The notes below the pieces were generated by a model, which worked only from the letters and a program-made list of their open reading frames with translations, ran no database searches and was not told the DNA's origin. Shown here piece by piece: positions 53,881 through 64,000 of a stretch of 64,000 bases of DNA. The stretch is taken from NCBI GenBank assembly GCA_001695595.3, contig MBPM02000003.1, positions 2,046,001 to 2,110,000 on the forward strand, in the 5' to 3' direction. The first letter of the stretch is position 1; every line of letters starts with the position of its first letter. The stretch comes from Plasmopara viticola (Eukaryota; Oomycota; Peronosporomycetes; Peronosporales; Peronosporaceae). A program made the translations under genes and the position numbers.

Positions 53881-56501
53881 TAGGGAATCGTTAAGCTGCC
53901 GGTATCCTTGTGGTAGACTGCCGGTACCCCTTGATTTTAGCCAATGATATTAGTTATTTTATCAATAGGAGCAATTAATCGTTGGTAATGAACACAGTGT
54001 TTTTCAAATAAATAAAAAGAGAAAGCGATACCCATCCGGAAATATCATTTATAGTGTCCGAAGAAAGGTTCAAAAGAATGAGAAGTAGAGGGATCAAGCG
54101 CATTACAAAAAAAATTTGCATACCAATAGATGGCACAGTTGCTGGTGCTGTAGGTGGGGCTCGTTGCCGACATGTTCTGGCATTGTGACCAGTCCCTTTG
54201 CACACTCTGCACCTGCGGAGCAAAGGCGCCTCTGCATTAGCAGTCATCTCTACATGCTCAAACTGCGAAAGTTGGCGTCGAGTGGATCCAGATGGTTGTC
54301 CACGCGATAGCACAAGTGGAGTTATCTCCACCGAAATCACTGCTATCCAGGCTCGCATGTGATCCAGCATTCGGCGCTTTGGATGTGCGAGGATTTCATT
54401 ATCGTGATCGTCGGCGGATTTCCGTAACATCTCACTCGCTGAAGGTTTCGGAACACCCTCGTCTACAACTACACTTATAGGAGCTTGAAGCCACCAATGC
54501 GTGTCGAAGTCTTCGAAAACGAGAGGCTAATTCGCACGAAATCGAAAGTCATGGGCGCATGGATATCCCCTGGTTGATTTGAACAAACCGTGGCAGCCTT
54601 GCTGCTCAAAAACTACAATTAGATGGTGATTAAGCTTGAGTGGAGGAACTGGGTCATACACTTACTTATGGGTTATTATTGCGCATTCTGTACTGTCTAT
54701 AGGCACCATTCGTCGCGGCAAGAGAAAGTTTTCCCGCAAGTGGGGCAAAAATTGGCCCATGCTGCATATCGGCAACAACACTCTATTTGGCGTGGTGGAA
54801 CTTGACCTTGGCCGGCTGATCGTCACATGCGAGCTTGATTGCTGTACTAACGGACAAAAAGTCGCCTCAAAGAAATAAGTGGGTTTGGATTAGCACAGGG
54901 TACATATGTCTGGTTGCTCCGTCGAAATAGTTCTACCTGTGGACACCCCAATCCATTATTTGAACGCGGAATGAGCGCTTTCTACTCGGGAAGTGGCGGT
55001 GTTTCCAAAATGAAGTTCATCCCGCAGCCATGCTCAGCGAATTTCCCTTGTAGCATAGACAAATTGAATCAAGGTAGTGAATGATGTGCGGTGGCACCAT
55101 TCCTCTCACTATCTCGAGACGCTCTTCATATTCGGCTTCAGTGTCTGCGTGCATCAATGACTCCCAAGAGCTGTAGAATTCCTGAAACAATTCTTGCATA
55201 TCGAAGCTAAGTCTTGTCGTTGCAAAGACATTCTTGCTTATGTGCCACCTGCTCAAGAGCGTCTTGCTTCCTGGGAACACATCCGCCAGCGCAGTCATGA
55301 GAGCTAGCTCTCGGTCGGTGACAAAGACGAACCCCAACGGAATCTGTCACGTCAAAATTACATCTCTCAGTTTCGTGAATGACCAGCCAAAAGCCTCTTG
55401 TTTCTCCTCGCATAAATCAGTAGCCTAGCGTGACGGTGTCGTTTTGGGCAGTCACATCAACCACATAAAGCAGGAGCAGTCCGTATCGATTGCTTTTGTA
55501 AGTGGAATCCAGCAACCACACTTTCTCTCGGCTAAACGTCGAACATATTTCTTCTACGCTTCGAGAAACAATGAAAAGATGAGTCACTTTAATGATATCA
55601 TCTTGCTGCGCAAAGTGTAATAGTCTGCCGAAATATTTCCGAAAAGCGCCTGCATCGAAGTTCTCCCAGCAAGCATAGTCACCCTGTGCGCAAAATGGAC
55701 ATTTTCAAGGTCCTGTGGAGTGGCATTGACACTCGCGTTGCGCTGGCGTAACGACGTCAGTATGCGACTTGGGGTGACTCCAGCTTGTGTGAGGTCCACA
55801 AAAGCCTGTTGCTCCGAAATTTCAGGAGCGCGGCCGCTTAGGTAAGCCGATGGATGGATGAAAACTCGTGGTTGTGTTCTCCCGACGTGACTTTAACCTT
55901 CCATAAGAATGGTGCAGAATTCATGATACGAATTGTAATCGTGTAATTACGGTTAGTTTCTCGTCTGTATCGCAGGTGTTTACGGCCGCTATATGCCTAA
56001 AATTAGACCCACTTGCACTTCCAGTCAGTTTTCTGGCTACTTTGTAAGCGCTCCCGGGAGTTAGAGATAGAGGGTTGAACTTTACCGGCCTTTGTGCATC
56101 GAAGGACAAGGGTTTTTGGGCTTCCGTCCTTTCTTTTGCCTGCTCGTTCCGTTCTTAAAACACAAAGCTCATATACTTGGGCGCGCGCGCATGGGAGCCG
56201 CCGCCTTTGCCTCTTCCAGAGTGCAGTACGAGAGCTCTCTAGGGGGTTGCATAGTGTTCATTGCGAGAGGAAGAGTGTGAGAAGAGTGATTTTGAGAAGA
56301 GTGATATTGAGAAGAGGTGAGTTGGAGTTATACAAGGAGTACCAGCAGTTGACAAAAGAAGAACCAGATGGATATTGCCTTCTCTTTTTATTGGTTGAAA
56401 AAACACTGTGTTCTTTAAGAAAGATAAACTGCTCCCATTGATAGAATGAACTAATATCATTGGCTTAAATCAAGGGGTACCGGCAGTTTAGCCATTCCCT
56501 A
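53881..56501 (-). mobile_element. Complete but inactive Mutator-like element (MULE) with long terminal inverted repeats
   Basis: The element is about 2.6 kb. The left terminal inverted repeat (53881 to about 54040) and the right one (about 56350-56501) both start TAGGGAAT and share CTGCCGGTACCCCTTGATTT, CCAATGATATTAGTT, ATCAATRGGAGCA, GAACACAGTGTTTTT and AATAAAAAGAGAA, so they extend about 150-160 bp at high similarity. The left repeat carries a partial internal duplication of its CTGCCGGTA part. The flanking bases do not give a clean 9-bp target duplication. Minus-strand transposase remnants fill the interior. Confidence 0.85.
54157..55960 (-). pseudogene. MULE transposase, frameshifted and interrupted
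   Basis: Read on the minus strand, pieces in several frames follow the order of a MULE transposase. First, a FAR1-like end WKVKVTSGEHNHEF (about 55870-55910). Then AGVTPSRILTSLRQRN (about 55750-55790), LDSTYKSNRYGLLLLYVVDV (about 55460-55520; first catalytic Asp), VFVTDRELALMTALADVFPG (about 55265-55330; second catalytic Asp) and LLSRWHISKNV. Next comes HFGNTATSRVESAHSAFK (about 54940-54995) with the glutamate region, and finally a CCHC-type knuckle CRVCKGTGHNARTC (about 54160-54210). In-frame stops and frame changes occur, for example after LGY near 55423 and after SMAAG near 55017, so the gene is dead. Confidence 0.85.
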
Positions 56502-57246
56502 TTTTTATTTCATCACTTAACTGTACGCATGCGATCGCCTATGTCACGCTTGCACTTCTCAAAAAAGGGCCAAAACAAGACAACACCTTCACTCGGCATC
56601 GTGTCAAGTTTATAGAACGTTCACATTGCTGTCGTTAACAGCATTGCCATGACGTTGAAAATGACATATTGACTCGCGTTAGTAGCCCAGCTCAAGACAC
56701 GAGTATTCTTTCACATCTAGAAAAGACTGTTTAAGTAATTAGCCGCTCGACCCAGGACCGGAAGGTACCTGATTCGGAGTCCATAAGATCTGCATTTAGT
56801 CAGCCGGAGATAGGTGTCTCAAGCGGACGAGCATGCAATTTTTCAGAAGTGGATCTCCCCTTTCCAATCCGTACTGAAATGGGTGTGTCTGAAAAGTAGG
56901 GTCTAAACGCAAATACGCTCCGTATTGTAGTGAGGGGTACGGAATTCGATCTTAATCTGGGTTGGACCGCTACCATCATTCCACGCTTAAGTCCTAGCAC
57001 GTGAATTCCGGTAGCTTTAATCTCTACACCTCGAAAAAGCTCCGTACTTCTTGCTTGTTTATCTTACAACCTATTCGTGGGTGTCCCTACTTAGTATAAA
57101 GGGCTATCATTTTCAGGTGAGGTCTTTGATCAACACTTGTGTTGGGCGCCATCGACTCGCACAGACCCACTTTACTTGGCCCCACTTGTAGCATCTCTTA
57201 TACTCTAGCCACTGACGGCCGCTACAGTCTCAACACGAACAAAATT

Positions 57247-57432
57247 TTAGCCTAATAGGTTCTTTGACGGAGGTGACATAGCGTACAGAGTCTCTCCGTA
57301 CGACAAGATTGCTGCTGTCAATATACCGGCCGAGCTCAAAATAATCCCAGAAATGATCGAGACGACGTCTTGGCTTATAGCAATTTTACGTAGCCGCCGC
57401 CACACCCCTCGGGACGACCCTAGCTTTGTCAT
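57247..57432 (-). other. Small open frame with one hydrophobic segment
   Basis: 61 codons with ATG at 57432: a basic N-terminus (KLGSSRGVWRRLRK), then VVSIISGIILSSAGILTAAI, a likely membrane helix. The local composition is less AT-rich. No family recognised. It may be a real small membrane protein or a fragment. Confidence 0.25.
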
Positions 57433-58354
57433 CCACGAGTCATTTGTCCCAACTATAGAATCAACCGCGGTTGAGCTTGGACTCTGTCACTCACTGCAAG
57501 GCTTGACTCCTCAGTGATTCGTTAAAGTCTAAAACCGCCGATGCCTGGATTCGACACGCTTCGCGGTTGGTCAATCTAGGATCCACTTCAATTGTTAGTG
57601 TGCAACCGTGCTATGCATTTTTTTAGCCTAACTATGTAGCACTCTTGCTTTGTCCATTTATGGTCCAATTTAGGGTTGCCGCAGCCTTAAACACTCGTTT
57701 TACGTATGCTTGTTCAAGCTAAGCGACCGTACACAAGAACATCACTTCCACCAGTAAAAGTATATTTATCACATTGGCGCTGCAAACTCAACGCAGAACC
57801 TCACGAGAAAATCGAGGCGTCAGTGCCGTCTACGCTGGCAGGCTCACCTTCGCATTTCAAATTGTGTGCAAGGGTTTTTGACAGTCATTCTAAAGAGGCG
57901 ATTTACATTGCGACAATACGACTTTTTTGCTTATCAGATTGTCAGTATGGAGATTATTAATGCTTCTGCGCACCAGATTAGTTCGAAGCCCAGTATTAAC
58001 CAGTAAACAAGCTTATCTTGCTCCTTTGCTGGCTCGGTGGTGATCAAGTCACTTGGTTCCGTCTTGGTAGACTGCAAATTTCAATGCTGTGTGGACGACG
58101 CGTCGGGTTTACATCGGCTACAATATTGTGCAATATCAAGAAATATTTCCTTTCTAGTGCTCGACCGCTATTATTCACAAATGGAATAAAGGTTAGGTAG
58201 ATCAGGTGGTTCAACCACGCTTTCTGACGCGAGCATTGTGCTACTTAGCGCTCGATAGTTATGTAAATAGAAAACAACTTTCACAAAATAGAGATACGGC
58301 CGCTTATGCAGTACACGAAAATCAAGACCTGTACGGTGCCTGAGTGGTCAGATA

Positions 58355-58546
58355 ATGACATTTTTATCAGAGATACTTCGTTCAAGGATAATCCGCTTTT
58401 ATAAAACCGTAACGCTGACTATAGCTGCTTTGCTAGCACTTTGTGAGGCTGTCAAGGTGACGGCAAGAGTCTCTGGTTTCAAGGAGCCTCGAATTTACAC
58501 CGCCTCAACTAAGAGAGCGCAGCAAAGCTACTTACTTCAAAATTGA
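58355..58546 (+). pseudogene. Possible secreted-effector relic (signal peptide without body)
   Basis: 63 codons. Residues about 12-33 (IIRFYKTVTLTIAALLALCE) closely resemble the signal peptides that open oomycete RxLR-type effectors. They are followed by a short Ser/Arg-rich part with KRAQQSYLLQN where the motif region of such proteins would lie, and then a stop. There is no RxLR and no effector domain. The codon expected to be the signal-peptide ATG reads ATC or ATA. This is a fragment at best; chance similarity of a hydrophobic stretch cannot be excluded. Confidence 0.3.
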
Positions 58547-60891
58547 GACGTCTAACACTCCAATCGCATCGTTGCGACTACCCACAAGCACTTTCGTCCC
58601 GTCTGCTGATACATCTTACGAATCGGCATATGTGAAGTGTATCACCTAAATTTTATGTTAGATCAGATCAGTCCCTCCTGCATAGTATTCATTTCTCGAT
58701 CAAGGACGATCCAAACAAGCGCAGCTGGTCTAATACGAAGACGAAGTGTGGCTGATCCAATACGTCAAATGTATGTAGTAACGTGGATCTTGTAGAGCCT
58801 ACCCAATCGGACCCTACACGCGTGCTTTTGGAGTTCTTGACGTCATCCGTGTAGATTAAACGACCGATCTAGCCATCAACAACAATAAGTTTATATTTCC
58901 ACGACATTGGTATAGATGAATTAGACTCATTTTTTCTTTAAGGTGACGAAATTGTTAGCTTAGAAAATCGAATGAGCAATCCTTTTCTGTCGATTTCGGC
59001 TTATAGTCACTACGATATCTATCTCACAAACGACTAGTTTTCTACATCTCGCGCACCACGGCCTAGGAGGATCCGCCTCTTTGTCGTATGCGGCGAGTAA
59101 GAAAGAGCTACAGGCTCAAGCATGAAAGACTAAATCCTAAATGTCCAACTTGTGTAAATAATCTCTTATTCCTCTGAATAATGCAAAATGACTTGATTTG
59201 AATTTCTTCAGAATGTAATACAAATTTGGTACAAACTTCGACATTCAGTAAAGTACACTTTGTTGGGTAATTTCTTACCTGAAGACATATGGTCTGACGT
59301 ACAGTGTGAGTCCAATCCTCGCTTGCGAAGAAATTAAAAGAAGATGCATAAGAGTTCGACGTCAAGCGCTCGCAGAAAGAAAGGTGGGCAAGTGGTAAAG
59401 AAGCCGTCGCCTCTTTCGAGTTGATGGCACCCCGCCCGTCATTAAGTCACCTTCTGCAGTATTTCTTCATTACAAAGAGACATTAGGATAGAACATAAAT
59501 TTTAATATTTGCTTATAAAAACTTTATGCGATAGGACAATCAAAGGTATCTAAATAGTATATTTTCAAGCATATAAGGCTGACACATGCTACACCACATA
59601 TCAATCTTCAGGTCGAACATTTCTTGCGTTTGTACACAGACGTCACACCATTAACAATATCAATAGTATTGGTGAAATCCTTAAAATCGACTCTTTTTGG
59701 GCGCACTTACAAATCGTGTTCAGATAGGAAGGAAAGTAAGACTCGATCAAGCTTGTATACAAGACCAATACGTGAGGCAGCTTCAAAAAGCAACGGAGGT
59801 TGTATATTGAACTCGTGCCAAACATCTAAGGTCCACGAGCAATATTATTGATGACGTAGATGATTTTAAGCGCGTAATGTCACAAACGACGATCTGTGAG
59901 CGGGAAGAAGTCATACACCGCTGCAGTGAATTGTCAGGTGGTGCGATAGACAGTGACATCAATTTATGAGCGCTTTAAGAGCAAGTAGCGCATTAGATGC
60001 AAAAAGACCACAACCAGAGTTGCCGAAAGCTGCGTTACAAGACAATGTAGAATGCCCCCCCCCCGCAATCCTGGTGAGCATTCGACGCCGCAGCATGCAC
60101 TGTCGGGGCTTTTGCCTTTTTTGACAAATATTGCATTAGTGCGCTGCTTAGTACCCCTCAGAGAACAATGTATAACGCCGATAACGCCGGTGTTGGTACC
60201 AGCGAGTTCGAGATCGGATTGGGTCAAATTGTATCGAATGTATAATCAACAAGTGTTGTGTTTGTCTTTTATAGTTAAAGTGTTAGTTCAGTCGATGTGA
60301 TCTTTATTTCGCATGCGTTTTGTACTGGTGTCTGCAGCCACTTGATCGGGTAAATTATGCAGTCATTGGCTACGTATAATAGGACTTCGTTCGCATCTCC
60401 TTTGACGTTTTCAACTTCCAACCACCATTGCATGCAACCTATGGAACTCTAAGAGTACGGCAAAGAAGACTTCGTTCACAATTTGTAAAGTAATGCTCAA
60501 AGCCAATAAATGGAAAGCTCTGCATAACCAAAAGTTTCGATGATAAAAACTAGCCTTACTTCACTCATTTGTTAGTGCAATGGACGTGACATATCATCAT
60601 CTTCCCTTCCGTTGGGTCGAGACGACGTAAAGTACTGCAAGCATGGACGGATTTGACTTCGTTGTTCATCAACAACGCTCGGCATCGCTCAGCAAGCCGC
60701 AGTTATAAAAAGTTCTACTTTAAAGGAAACACACGGGGAACCCAATTTGACATTTTGCGTACAACTTGAGTATTATTGTATACATTTCTTATATTTCCTT
60801 TTTCAAAAAACAGAAGTTTGGTGAAATGTAACCAAAGATCATCAATTTTGATAAGAACGATTTAAAAACGCTAACAAGATTTGAGCACGTC

Positions 60892-61731
60892 TCACTGCAA
60901 ATACTCTTTGGGGAATGGCCACGAAGCCTCGAGGTTCCGCAAAAAGTGATTGTCATTCATGGGGACTTGCACTCCATTGAAACTTGCCTTTTTGTTCAAG
61001 GCTTCTTGGGCTTCTACCGTGAGCTGGTGCCACATCACGAGATTTTGAGTGCCACCAAGAGTTGCCGAGCTCTCCAGTCCTTTGTTGTTGTAGGCGATCT
61101 TGACGCTTCTACCATCAACCATAGCGGGATCTGGGGGAGTTTGAGAGGTGGTGCTGCCTTCTGAGTTAGAGACTGTCACACCCAAGATAACTGGGTTCGA
61201 GACGTTTGGGTTGTTCGTCCATACAATAGCATACTCCCAATCTAGAGGAACATCGGGGAAGTACCAAGCATACATGATAGCCCAGACCGTGCCAAACCAC
61301 GCCGAACGGCCGTACACTTGCGTACCCTTGGAAGGTTTCCCGCACGTGGCGAACGTGGGATCAGCTCTCTTCATCCCCTTGCTGATTTGACCAGCTTTAT
61401 TCACTGCAGGGTACGCGTGACAGCCGTTGGCAATGTAAAGCTTAGGTCGAAACTTGATGGCGGCTTTTTCGGTAATCGTTGATTCCGACGGCTGGGCCAT
61501 TTCGAACGGCTCGACCTTGTCATACGCGATTTTCGGTTTCAGTTTGCTCAAATGCTTATCCGTTGACGGTGCGGCGACCTGCTCCACTTGCTCAATTGAA
61601 AAGATAACGGGACCGTCCGGCACAGTGACCAACGCCAACAACTCGGAATCGTCTGACCCCTCATCTTTTTTTTGGCCTTTGACGACCGCAAGAAAGACGA
61701 CGAAGACGCCGAGAAGATTGAAGATCTTCAT
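60892..61731 (-). CDS. NLP (necrosis- and ethylene-inducing-like, NPP1 family) secreted protein with degenerate heptapeptide
   Basis: An intronless gene of 279 residues, with ATG at 61731 and a signal peptide at 1-19. A Lys/Glu/Ser-rich extension (about 20-85) precedes the NPP1 domain. Cys104 and Cys130 are the pair typical of type 1 NLPs, and AIMYAWYFP (151-159) matches the conserved strand before the metal site. The heptapeptide that should follow is altered: only DWE (164-166) remains and the preceding Gly/His-rich half is replaced by VPL. The rest (TWEAQ-type helix, WPFPKEYL end) is intact. In characterised NLPs this heptapeptide contributes metal-binding residues required for membrane damage, so this member is predicted non-cytolytic. 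Reported non-cytotoxic NLPs occur in downy mildews. Confidence 0.9.
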   Translation of the reverse strand: MKIFNLLGVFVVFLAVVKGQKKDEGSDDSELLALVTVPDGPVIFSIEQVEQVAAPSTDKHLSKLKPKIAYDKVEPFEMAQPSESTITEKAAIKFRPKLYIANGCHAYPAVNKAGQISKGMKRADPTFATCGKPSKGTQVYGRSAWFGTVWAIMYAWYFPDVPLDWEYAIVWTNNPNVSNPVILGVTVSNSEGSTTSQTPPDPAMVDGRSVKIAYNNKGLESSATLGGTQNLVMWHQLTVEAQEALNKKASFNGVQVPMNDNHFLRNLEASWPFPKEYLQ

Positions 61732-63139
61732 TGCAACGAAGTGGACGACGGCAATTGAACGGAGAGGTGGAGAATGGAGAAGTGACCCGAATGAACCAGC
61801 GTGGCGCGACGTCGGGCTGTCGGTTTAGTACATTGTGGATGGAATCGAAGAGATGGGCTGAAAAGTAACAAAACAAAAAAAGAACGCCTGCATATGCAGA
61901 CAGATCAACGCCGGGTTTTCCCGCTTAGAGCGAGAGAAAAAATAGGCGTCGTTCTAAAGGAATTGGGTTAGTGTTGGATTGGAGAGGATATGAATTAATA
62001 ACTCTTATATTTCGAAGTAGCATTGACAAGAGGATAGACTATGTAGAAGCAGTGATCAATAAAAGGGCTCCTCAAGCTATCGCAGGCTTGTCCTCTATGC
62101 ACTGTCGCTTAGTCGTGCGGAACTAGTATTTGTTTTGACTTTACAGGTAGGAAGGACACTCTTTTTAAGGCTTTTACCAAATACAGTCGCTATGCGCATA
62201 TATTTTCCAGGAGCATAATTGAGAACTTGACCAAGAGAGGGCAGGGCGATGTTGGCGGGTGCTAATGTTTCTTATACGCTACAAGTCTACACTAACATCT
62301 CAAGACATGAGTGTAGATAGGATTACACCATATCGATTACGATGCTCCAGTATATAGGAACGTGGAAACTACAAGCAGCATGTTTATTTGACGACAACTG
62401 TAGCGTATGCGATAATTTACTGTTATAATTCTAGTGTGGACCATTCACATTTAGTCTTTTTAAAAGCATACTTTATGTGTCTGTATATCCCAATGCACTT
62501 AACTTTCTGTCTTGACTCCATAGCACTTTACAGATACTTTTGCAAATCACGCACTATCCACCCCGCTGAACACTACTTTACACGCTATTTGTCTCCAGAT
62601 GGCCCGGTTAAATTATCTTATATCTCGATTTTACTAGTGATAACTCATATGGATACACTTCTTTTAATCACAAATTAAGACTCTCAGTGAGAACCATTCA
62701 AACTTAGCAGAGCACAACCCGGTTCCGGATTGCTACCAGCATCCCGCGATAAAGACAGCTTAGTCGTAGCGCGTGGGTTCCGATAGCTTAAATCTCAAGC
62801 ACAATAAACTGGCTCGTACGATCCTTTGCATATAATTAATACAAGTACTATCCCTCTCGCAAGATGACGACATTTGCACCACAATTATGCCAGATAGTGA
62901 CGATCGAAAATATGGATACCCAATCACGTATTTTCCTATCGCCCAGTAATCAAATCATCAAATTGTCGATCACGCTTTTACGACGTCGTATGCGCGTAGC
63001 GACGGTCCTCGTGCATGTGTAACACTAAACATGAAGAAAAAATATTTACGGCTTTCTATCTCGAACGCCCCCAGTACTACCTTTGCGCAAACAGCAACCA
63101 CGAATTGTGAAGGTAACAAGATTGGGAGGAAGCTACTGT
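61732..63139. other. Upstream region of the NLP gene and gene-free stretch
   Basis: The first 130 bp hold the candidate promoter. Beyond it the sequence is AT-rich and without a supported gene up to the NLP pseudogene. Confidence 0.45.
61771..61790 (-). promoter_or_regulatory. Initiator-like motif upstream of the NLP gene
   Basis: On the minus strand the sequence reads GGTCACTTCTCCATTCTCC, a partial match to the oomycete initiator (YCAYTYYNCAWT). It lies about 45 bp before the ATG. Confidence 0.4.
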
Positions 63140-63430
63140 GTGAAAAGAATCCAAACGTCTTAAAGTCGATAGGACAGTCCATAATTGGAATGACAGCACC
63201 TCCTTTCAAGTCCCTTTACGCCCCCATGATTGACGACAGGGGCGTCAACAGCAACAAAGGACTGGAGAGCTCGACAATCGAAGGCACTTAGATTCCGTAT
63301 GTGGCACCAGCTCACTGCGGAAGCCCAAACAGCGTTAAACATTAAGATAAAGGTTGACGGAGTGCGAGTTCCAAGTACGGCTTGCGGCTTCCTGGCCATT
63401 CCCGAAAGAGATTTTAGAGCAAGACGTCCT
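63140..63430 (+). pseudogene. NLP pseudogene (3' half, frameshifted)
   Basis: Segments similar to the C-terminal half of the NLP at 60892-61731 appear in three different frames. A piece with KNPNV and NKGLESS lies in the first frame (to the stop at 63291). RMWHQLTAEAQTALN then follows in a second frame (about 63298-63345), and LAASWPFPKEIL in a third (about 63380-63415). At least two frameshifts and a stop break it, and the N-terminal half including the metal-site region is missing. It is oriented opposite to the intact gene. It should not produce a functional protein. Confidence 0.85.
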
Positions 63431-64000
63431 TTCCAACGAGGACGAAGCTATGTCACGTTTATTCTTGCATCTTCGATTATTACCACGCGGGCAGTCTTTC
63501 TCTTTCCGTAATTTGCGGGCAAAATTACAACCGGCTACAATACCACTAAACACCAGCTGGAGAAGAGGTGTTTTTATTAACATCTGGACTACATACAAAG
63601 AAGTGACTCATGACCTCATTGTTGAGCGAAGCCGAACGGTTTTTTTCTCTCCGTTTTCAACCCGTGTCATTTATGTGACAAGCCCATATTTTCGCTTAAA
63701 AAAACGTCCCAAAATGCTTGCCAGAAACGACCAATTGCAGATGGTCTCAATGTGGAAATGCCTCATATTCCACACGACGTGCGTCGCTATCCGTGATGAA
63801 AAGTGTTAAGTACGCAACGACAAGCTGTGTATCTCTACGATGAAGGATCGTCGACGACAGTAGAAAGATTTGTACATTTCGAGTTCGCCTTCTCATGGAC
63901 TCAGCTAGCGGGTTGCCGAGCCATGTGTTGTAGTTCATCATATCCGCGAACTGACTTCTTGATCAATGACGTGAAGGCGTGGGAATTCTACAACTTGTGC
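63431..64000. other. Window end, no feature seen
   Basis: Open frames here (for example the C-terminal continuation of the frame from 63354) have no recognisable motif. Confidence 0.4.

Larger units (their letters stand above)
56502..60891. other. Gene-poor stretch
   Basis: No intact gene is supported over 4.4 kb. Notable items are a membrane-segment open frame at 57247-57432, the signal-peptide-like frame at 58355-58546 and a C-homopolymer near 60055-60066. The rest is AT-rich without structure I can name. Confidence 0.5.

Noticed and set aside
58325..58390. tRNA-like A box (TGCCTGAGTGG) followed by a loose B-box-like GTTCAAG
   Set aside because: No cloverleaf can be drawn and the B box lacks the conserved CC end. 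Not a tRNA gene.
60052..60066. C-homopolymer run
   Set aside because: Simple sequence; no telomeric or regulatory pattern is seen.

Overview
This is eukaryotic nuclear DNA, and the window fits an oomycete of the Peronosporales (a Phytophthora or downy-mildew type genome). The reasons are: compact genes with very short GT-AG introns (about 50-90 nt, often GTACGT, GTAAGT or GTGCGT donors); candidate initiator motifs of the oomycete type (TCATTYYNCAWTTT) just upstream of start codons; a necrosis-inducing-like (NLP) secreted protein plus an NLP relic; and a decayed Mutator-like transposon. The genus call is inference.

Layout. 1-10.4 kb: 3' part of a secreted-protein gene, a Rieske [2Fe-2S] protein gene, a TFIID TAF4-like gene carrying two TAZ-type zinc fingers, a secreted M14 carboxypeptidase, a SINE-like element and a gamma-glutamyltransferase-family gene. 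10.4-15.7 kb: AT-rich, gene-free, with a degenerate repeat family. 15.7-16.9 kb: an intact paralogue of the first gene in opposite orientation. 17.2-27.1 kb: gene desert. 27.1-33.8 kb: a tetraspan membrane protein, an acyltransferase-3 protein, a fold-back (MITE-like) element, prefoldin subunit 4 and a Ser/Thr kinase. 33.8-39.9 kb: gene desert. 39.9-47.3 kb: a dense housekeeping cluster (PH-domain protein, PEX11, V-ATPase subunit H, UMP-CMP kinase, COG4) with divergent and convergent spacings of about 110-370 bp. 47.4 kb: second SINE-like copy. 49.4-51.1 kb: an MFS (organophosphate antiporter-like) transporter. 51-56.5 kb: decayed sequence and a complete but dead MULE with about 160-bp terminal inverted repeats. 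56.5-60.9 kb: desert with a possible effector relic. 60.9-61.7 kb: an NLP with a degenerate catalytic heptapeptide. 63.1-63.4 kb: an NLP pseudogene.

The genes do not form one pathway. The picture is of a conserved gene-dense block (vesicle acidification, Golgi tethering, peroxisome division, nucleotide metabolism, chaperone and general transcription factor genes) broken by AT-rich stretches that hold repeats and host-interaction-type genes. Exon structures given here were worked out by hand from splice-site consensus, reading-frame continuity and remembered family sequences. No alignment or database search was run.
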